Shown here one piece after another: positions 33,327 to 37,541 of a stretch of DNA of 37,541 nt (its first letter is position 1; each line of letters begins with the position of its first letter). The position numbers were made by a program, and so were the translations under genes. The DNA is from Trichormus sp. M33_DOE_039 (GTDB lineage Bacteria > Cyanobacteriota > Cyanobacteriia > Cyanobacteriales > Nostocaceae): contig DVDT01000088.1 of assembly GCA_015296085.1 (NCBI GenBank), positions 1 to 37,541 on the forward strand, read 5' to 3'. The notes under the pieces are model-generated. The model was not told where the DNA came from. It made no database searches and worked only from the letters and a program-made list of their open reading frames with translations.

Positions 33327-35051
33327 ATGTCCAAAATCCCCTCCCCTCTATCCCAGTGCTGGCGATTCTTGAGCAGGTTGCAATTCTCGTTACTCCTGTT
33401 CTTTACAACTGCACTCCTATTAGTTAATTTGTCTACTGTCGCTCAAGCCGGATTGCGTACCAGGTGTAATGAAGCTCACCCAGAATTCCCTGGTATTGTC
33501 AGTATTGCCATGAGCAAAGTCGTGCAGGATGCGATGGATTTAGACTGGAAAGCCGGACTGAAAGACCAAACGGAACGAGGACGATGGATTTTTTGGAACA
33601 AGCAAACAGGAGAATTTTCTGTTTCTGATGTAAAAGTTGGAGATGCCACAACGGGTGATAAAGAGGTGGATATTGGGACTGCACCACCGGATACAGGGAA
33701 TATGTTCACCGTTGGGATGTATCATACACATCCACCCAACCCTAAATACTCAGATGTTGGCCCCAGCAAACCAGATAAATTTAAAGCCAACGGGTTGAGA
33801 ATTCCCAGCCTAGTGCGTGACATTGACCCCACGACCCCAGATCCCAATGATTATCAAAATTATTTAGTCGGGCCATCACAAGCTTGCGAACCTGAAGATC
33901 CTGAAACTGCCGATCGCTCTGTTAAACTACCTCAAGAGATTTTTAAATCGGCCAATCCAGGGACTGGTAACACGGCTGGGAACAGCACTAACGGTAATAC
34001 TAACAGTAATAATAGCGACGCTGGTAATAATAATTCAGCAAATAACCCATCTAACCCAGCCAGTAGCGGTTCTAAGGGTACGGGTAGCAGCTACGGTGAT
34101 CCCCACATCATCACCTTGGATGGTTTTCGTTATAGTTTCCAGACAGTGGGTGAGTTTCTCCTAGAACAATCAAGCGATAGTAAATTTATTGTCCAAACTC
34201 GCCAAGAAAAAGTACCCAAACAAGAACTCAGCTTAAATACGGCCGTTGCTGCCAAAATTGGAGGCGATCGCATCGGTTATTATGCTCCCACTGGAGGCAA
34301 ATCTGAGGCTGTGTTGCGGGTGAATGGTGAAGTCGTGACCCTCAAAGATGAAACAGTCAAATTACCTGATGGTGGTTTCCTGCAAAAACAAGGGACAGAA
34401 TACACGATTGAAAGTTCTCGCGGTGAACAGGTGATCATTCGTCCGATCAAGGTTGCAGGGTTACAATTTGTGAATGTAACGGTGACAGTTCCCCGCAACT
34501 ATCAAGGTCAAATAGCAGGTTTATTAGGAGATTTTGATAATAACGTTAATAATGACCTAAAAACACGCAGTGGCAAGCTGATACCTAGTCAATCTAGCTA
34601 TAGCACTGTCCGGCGGGCGTTAACTAATTTTTTACCTACACCCATTCCGCTAGATGAAGTAGAAAAAAGCTATTTTGACAAACTTTACCGCGATTTTGGC
34701 GATAGTTGGCGCATCAAGCAAGAAAACTCACTATTTGACTATGAGTCAGGACAATCGACTGCTACCTTTACAGACCGCAACTTTCCTAAACGCTATCATC
34801 ATCTGGCTTCCCTGATGCCAAACCAAATCCGCCAAGCGGAAAATGTCTGTCGTCAAGCTGGGGTTAATGATTTCATGCTAGAAGGCTGCATTCTTGATGT
34901 TGGGTTTACAGGAGAAACTGGCTTTGCCAACAATATGGTGAATGTCTTAACTCACAATGTAGTTGATCATGCTGTAAATCGCGCCTTGGATGAAGTGCGA
35001 TCGCGGGTGAATATTCCAATTCCAGTAAAAATTCCTGGATTTCCCTTCTAG
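33327..35051 (+). CDS. Secreted protein with HxHP (JAMM/DUF4329-like) domain and von Willebrand factor type D domain
   Basis: The 574-residue protein has a signal peptide: a hydrophobic core FSLLLFFTTALLLVNLSTV ending AQA before G42. Residues 50-200 carry MYHTHPPNPKYSDVGPSKPD (HTHP at 133-136, acceptor S and D residues just after). This resembles the JAMM metalloprotease motif HxHPxn-S-xx-D and the DUF4329 domain of RHS toxins. A serine/asparagine/glycine-rich linker (214-252) leads to a vWD domain starting YGDPHIITLDGFRYSFQTVG (GDPH at 257) and including GLLGDFDNN. The C-terminal 130 residues (YFDKLYRDFGDSWRIKQENS, then CRQAGVNDFMLEGCILDVGF) match the conserved region that follows vWD domains. 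ATG 33327 is preferred to the TTG at 33303, with GGAG 11 bases upstream. Confidence 0.8.
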   Translation: MSKIPSPLSQCWRFLSRLQFSLLLFFTTALLLVNLSTVAQAGLRTRCNEAHPEFPGIVSIAMSKVVQDAMDLDWKAGLKDQTERGRWIFWNKQTGEFSVSDVKVGDATTGDKEVDIGTAPPDTGNMFTVGMYHTHPPNPKYSDVGPSKPDKFKANGLRIPSLVRDIDPTTPDPNDYQNYLVGPSQACEPEDPETADRSVKLPQEIFKSANPGTGNTAGNSTNGNTNSNNSDAGNNNSANNPSNPASSGSKGTGSSYGDPHIITLDGFRYSFQTVGEFLLEQSSDSKFIVQTRQEKVPKQELSLNTAVAAKIGGDRIGYYAPTGGKSEAVLRVNGEVVTLKDETVKLPDGGFLQKQGTEYTIESSRGEQVIIRPIKVAGLQFVNVTVTVPRNYQGQIAGLLGDFDNNVNNDLKTRSGKLIPSQSSYSTVRRALTNFLPTPIPLDEVEKSYFDKLYRDFGDSWRIKQENSLFDYESGQSTATFTDRNFPKRYHHLASLMPNQIRQAENVCRQAGVNDFMLEGCILDVGFTGETGFANNMVNVLTHNVVDHAVNRALDEVRSRVNIPIPVKIPGFPF

Positions 35052-35110
35052 AGTATAATCGTTTACTTTAAATTCAGTTTTTGGCTGAATGACTAGGAGG
35101 GTGTTTGCTC

Positions 35111-36061
35111 ATGAAATTATTGTTAGTGATTTTGGCGGTGGTGCTGGTGGCTTTAGTGTTAGGGGAGATCGGATTGCGATCGCTGTTTGGTTTTGGTAAT
35201 CCCCTAACTTATATTGCTGATGACGAAATTGGTTATTTGTTAGCACCCAATCAACGCACTCGTCGCTTTGGTAATCGGATTGAGATTAATGAGTATTCGA
35301 TGCGGAGTGCATCAGTTTCTCAGACACCTGCACCCTCAACACGGCGACTATTACTTTTAGGAGACTCCATTGCTAATGGTGGTTGGTGGACGGATCAAGC
35401 TAATACTATTTCTAGTCTGCTGACGGCTAGCTTGTCTCATCATCAGACCACCGAAGTGTTAAATGCTTCCGCTAATTCTTGGGGGCCGAGAAATGAATTA
35501 GCTTATCTTCATAAATTTGGGACTTTCCAGGCTCAGGTAGTCATATTACTGATTAATACTGATGATTTATTTGCAACTACACCCACCTCTCTACCCGTGG
35601 GACGCGATCGCAATTATCCAACTCAAAAACCAGCCCTAGGATTAATAGAAGTATGGCAGCGTTACGGCAAGAAACAACAGCCGATTCCTGAACTAGCGGA
35701 ATTACAGAAGGAAGCAGGTGATCGCGTCGGTGTGAATCTAGAAGCCATTGCTCAAATACAGACTTTAACTCGTCAACATCACAGTCAATTCCTGCTGGTG
35801 ATGACTCCATTATTGCGAGAAATCGGCGAACCAGGCCCCCGTGATTACGAAATTACCGCCCGTCAACGCCTCAAAGATTTTACCCAAGCACAGAAAATTA
35901 CTTATATAGATTTCTTACCGATATTTAACGCCACTACCAACCCTCAAGCCTTATACCAAGACCATATTCATTTGAACTTACAAGGTAATCAGTTAGTCAC
36001 TCAAGAAATCGCGCGATCGCTTGATCGCTTTTCCATTAATAACCAGCACACTGCTCTTTGA
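35111..36061 (+). CDS. SGNH/GDSL-type hydrolase with N-terminal membrane anchor
   Basis: The 316-residue protein has an N-terminal hydrophobic anchor (3-18). The SGNH blocks are RLLLLGDSIANGGWW (nucleophile S86), NASANSWGPRNELAYLH (block III Asn), VVILLINTDD and the C-terminal DHIHLNLQG with D284-x-x-H287. It should be a periplasmic or cell-surface esterase or O-acetyl-sugar hydrolase. AGGAGG lies ten bases before ATG 35111; TTG 35105 is an alternative start only four bases after it. It follows the vWD gene by about 60 bp, so the two may be co-transcribed. Its stop codon lies within three bases of the presumed end of the TnpB element, so the C-terminus may be altered. Confidence 0.87.
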   Translation: MKLLLVILAVVLVALVLGEIGLRSLFGFGNPLTYIADDEIGYLLAPNQRTRRFGNRIEINEYSMRSASVSQTPAPSTRRLLLLGDSIANGGWWTDQANTISSLLTASLSHHQTTEVLNASANSWGPRNELAYLHKFGTFQAQVVILLINTDDLFATTPTSLPVGRDRNYPTQKPALGLIEVWQRYGKKQQPIPELAELQKEAGDRVGVNLEAIAQIQTLTRQHHSQFLLVMTPLLREIGEPGPRDYEITARQRLKDFTQAQKITYIDFLPIFNATTNPQALYQDHIHLNLQGNQLVTQEIARSLDRFSINNQHTAL

Positions 36062-36065
36062 CGCT

Positions 36066-36086
36066 CCCCCGTTTATAAAACGGGGG
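36066..36086. repeat. Element-end hairpin overlapping the tnpB stop codon
   Basis: CCCCCGTTT (36066-36074) and AAACGGGGG (36078-36086) are perfectly complementary. On the reverse strand this is the 3' structure expected at the end of an omega (re)RNA. Confidence 0.7.
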
Positions 36087-37287
36087 ATTCTTGGGTCAAA
36101 AGGGAGCTATTGCTTAACCCCTCGCCAAGCATCTTGACCGTATGCCCTACGGCTGCAAGTCCACGCTGCATCAGCACCATAGCGGCGGCAACGTCTCTAT
36201 CTGTTTCAAATCCACATTCATAACAACGATGTACTCGCTCGGATAAATCTTTTTTGCCTGTGTGGTGGTTGCAGTTTGGACAAGTTTGGCTTGTACCATG
36301 AGGATTGACCTGGGCAAAATAAATTCCTCGTTTCCAGCACACCCATTCCAAGATTGAAAGAAATTCACCAAATCCAGCATCTAAGGTGTGTTTTGAAAAC
36401 ATTCCCTTAGCCCATGCTTTCAAGTTCAAATCCTCAGTAAATATCATTCCACCTTGGTCGCATAGGTGATGCGCTAATTTGAAATGGAAATCTTGACGAG
36501 TATTGTGAATGTGTTCATGTAGTCGAGCTACCTTGTGTTGAGCTTTTCGCCAATTCTTTGACCCCAGTTTTTTTGACGAGACTCTTTGTTGCAGCAATTT
36601 CAGCTGGCGTTGGAGATCCACAAAAAATCTAGGTCTAGCGATTTGTTCACCAGTAGATGTAGCCAAAAAACTTTTTAGTCCTAAATCAATGCCAATTGGT
36701 TGACCATGTGGCGCAAAGCTTGGGACATTGACATCTGATTGCAGTGTGAGCATTACATACCATCCTGAAGCCTTCTTCACTACTTGGGCTTGCTTTGCAA
36801 CAAACCCATCCGGGATAGGTCGGGACAATTGCATTTTCACCCAGCCAATTCCAGGAAGTTTAACTTTGTTTCCCTGGATAGGATTAACTCCTAACTGTGG
36901 AAACAATAATGAGCGCATTCTCCCTTGTTTTTTAAATCGAGGGAAACCTCTTCCTGACTCCCACATCCCAATAAACGATTTCTCTAATCGTCTTAACACT
37001 TGCTGCAACATCTGAGAATGTGCTGCATTTAGCGCAGGATTAGCTTTTCTGGCTTGGGTTAAAGCCTTGCATTGAGAAGCAAAGGTTGGGCGAGGTGCAT
37101 CAGCGGCAATGATGTACTCACTTTTTAGACTGCAAGCATCGATTCTGCATGACCTTGAGTTATACCAATCTTTCCTTTCTCCTAATGCAAAATTCCAAAC
37201 CCTACGAGATGTTTCTAACCATTCGTCATAGGTTTGGGACTGTTGCTGATTTAGTTTTAAGCGATAGGTATAGGTTAGGTTTAGCAT
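36073..37287 (-). CDS. tnpB: TnpB-family RNA-guided nuclease (IS200/IS605 OrfB)
   Basis: TnpB proteins are RuvC-type nucleases guided by an RNA from the element's right end. The 404-residue protein has an N-terminal YRLKLNQQQSQTYDEWLETS (wedge/helical region). RuvC-I is IGIDLGLKSF (D201) and RuvC-II is MIFTEDLNLK (E285). The zinc ribbon is QTCPNCNHHTGKK...HRCYECG (C336/C339 and C355/C358), and RuvC-III is TDRDVAAAMVL (D363/D365). The catalytic acids are therefore intact; the usual Asn in DRDxNAA is Ala. The frame is open upstream to 37332, but ATG 37287 (MLNLTYTYRL) is the typical family start. The stop codon lies in the right-end hairpin, so coding and guide RNA overlap. Confidence 0.93.
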   Translation of the reverse strand: MLNLTYTYRLKLNQQQSQTYDEWLETSRRVWNFALGERKDWYNSRSCRIDACSLKSEYIIAADAPRPTFASQCKALTQARKANPALNAAHSQMLQQVLRRLEKSFIGMWESGRGFPRFKKQGRMRSLLFPQLGVNPIQGNKVKLPGIGWVKMQLSRPIPDGFVAKQAQVVKKASGWYVMLTLQSDVNVPSFAPHGQPIGIDLGLKSFLATSTGEQIARPRFFVDLQRQLKLLQQRVSSKKLGSKNWRKAQHKVARLHEHIHNTRQDFHFKLAHHLCDQGGMIFTEDLNLKAWAKGMFSKHTLDAGFGEFLSILEWVCWKRGIYFAQVNPHGTSQTCPNCNHHTGKKDLSERVHRCYECGFETDRDVAAAMVLMQRGLAAVGHTVKMLGEGLSNSSLLTQESPVL

Positions 37288-37375
37288 ACAACTATTATAT
37301 CTTAAAAACAGATAACCTGTTTTTAAACCCAAATAAATTGGGCAGCGTTCGCTTATATCCCCCGCATGAATGACC

Positions 37376-37541
37376 TATCCATTAGTCACATCTTTCTTAA
37401 CAATCCTAAAACGCTTGTTTTGTAGTCATCTTGAAGACTGAGGGGTCAAGCATACTTGACAAATTCGCTTTTTGTATTCTCGCTAAAATTGGCTTTTTAT
37501 TGAGAATTAAGAACGAAGCAATCAGGGTTAGAAAAAGCGTG
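37376..37541. other. Terminal spacer
   Basis: No gene seen. A near-perfect palindrome GTCAAG-CATA-CTTGAC lies at 37445-37460. Confidence 0.5.

Larger units (their letters stand above)
36058..37375 (-). mobile_element. IS200/IS605-type element with TnpB only
   Basis: The element carries tnpB on the reverse strand without a TnpA transposase. The right end has a perfect hairpin TCCCCCGTTT-ATA-AAACGGGGGA (36065-36087), and the outer bases read GCGTCAA on the reverse strand, a usual IS605-type tip. At the other end are hairpins TTAAAAACAG-ATAAC-CTGTTTTTAA (37302-37326) and CCCAA...TTGGG (37328-37342), followed by a TATCCCCCGCATGAATGA segment near 37358-37375. That segment looks like a left-end hairpin with one arm missing. 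Boundaries are approximate. The element would need TnpA supplied from elsewhere. Confidence 0.65.

Overview
The window is chromosomal DNA of a cyanobacterium, most likely a filamentous heterocyst-forming one (Nostoc/Anabaena-like). The evidence is the recurring HIP1 octamer GCGATCGC (more than twenty copies by eye), A+T-rich spacers full of short tandem heptamer-type repeats and palindromic repeat modules, a petL gene, a HetZ-related gene, SbtA/SbtB and SulP bicarbonate transporters, and DUF751 and DUF4327 proteins. No search was run. All names rest on motif and family recognition.

Positions 1-9600: the 3' fragment of a NACHT-type NTPase gene, tRNA-Ser(UGA), a TIGR04168-type metallophosphoesterase divergent from nadA, an orphan-looking DNA methyltransferase followed 42 bp later by a complete IS4-type insertion sequence, a small membrane protein, larC (nickel-pincer cofactor) and a YrdC/Sua5-type threonylcarbamoyl-AMP synthase.

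Positions 9600-18800: a HetZ-related gene, then an A+T-rich, HIP1-free type II restriction-modification pair (Dam-like methyltransferase overlapping a PD-(D/E)XK endonuclease). After it come the DUF751-rbfA operon, a DUF4327 gene with a strong promoter and structured leader, a YegS-type lipid kinase, an ExoD-like protein and a Uma2 endonuclease.

Positions 18800-23700: aroB, petL (31 codons), bioB, a GNAT acetyltransferase and a CPA2 Na+/H+ antiporter (NhaS3-like).

Positions 23980-26613 are the most remarkable part. A resident SulP/BicA-type bicarbonate/anion transporter gene survives only as its first ~97 codons and its last ~74 codons. The missing middle has been replaced by a G+C-richer segment carrying sbtA and sbtB, a second SulP 5' fragment and a degraded IS630-like transposase fragment. 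One bicarbonate uptake gene has apparently been overwritten by another bicarbonate uptake system.

Positions 26600-37541: a zinc-ribbon protein, an unrecognised 293-aa protein, a cupin, a 958-aa fusion of a PlsY-like membrane domain to a PEP-synthase-like phosphotransferase, a 46-aa single-span membrane protein, a secreted protein joining an HxHP (JAMM/DUF4329-like) domain to a von Willebrand type D domain, an SGNH hydrolase, and a TnpB-only IS200/IS605-type element whose end abuts the SGNH gene.

Most genes are single-gene or two-gene transcription units. The clear operons are DUF751-rbfA, the restriction-modification pair, and sbtA-sbtB.
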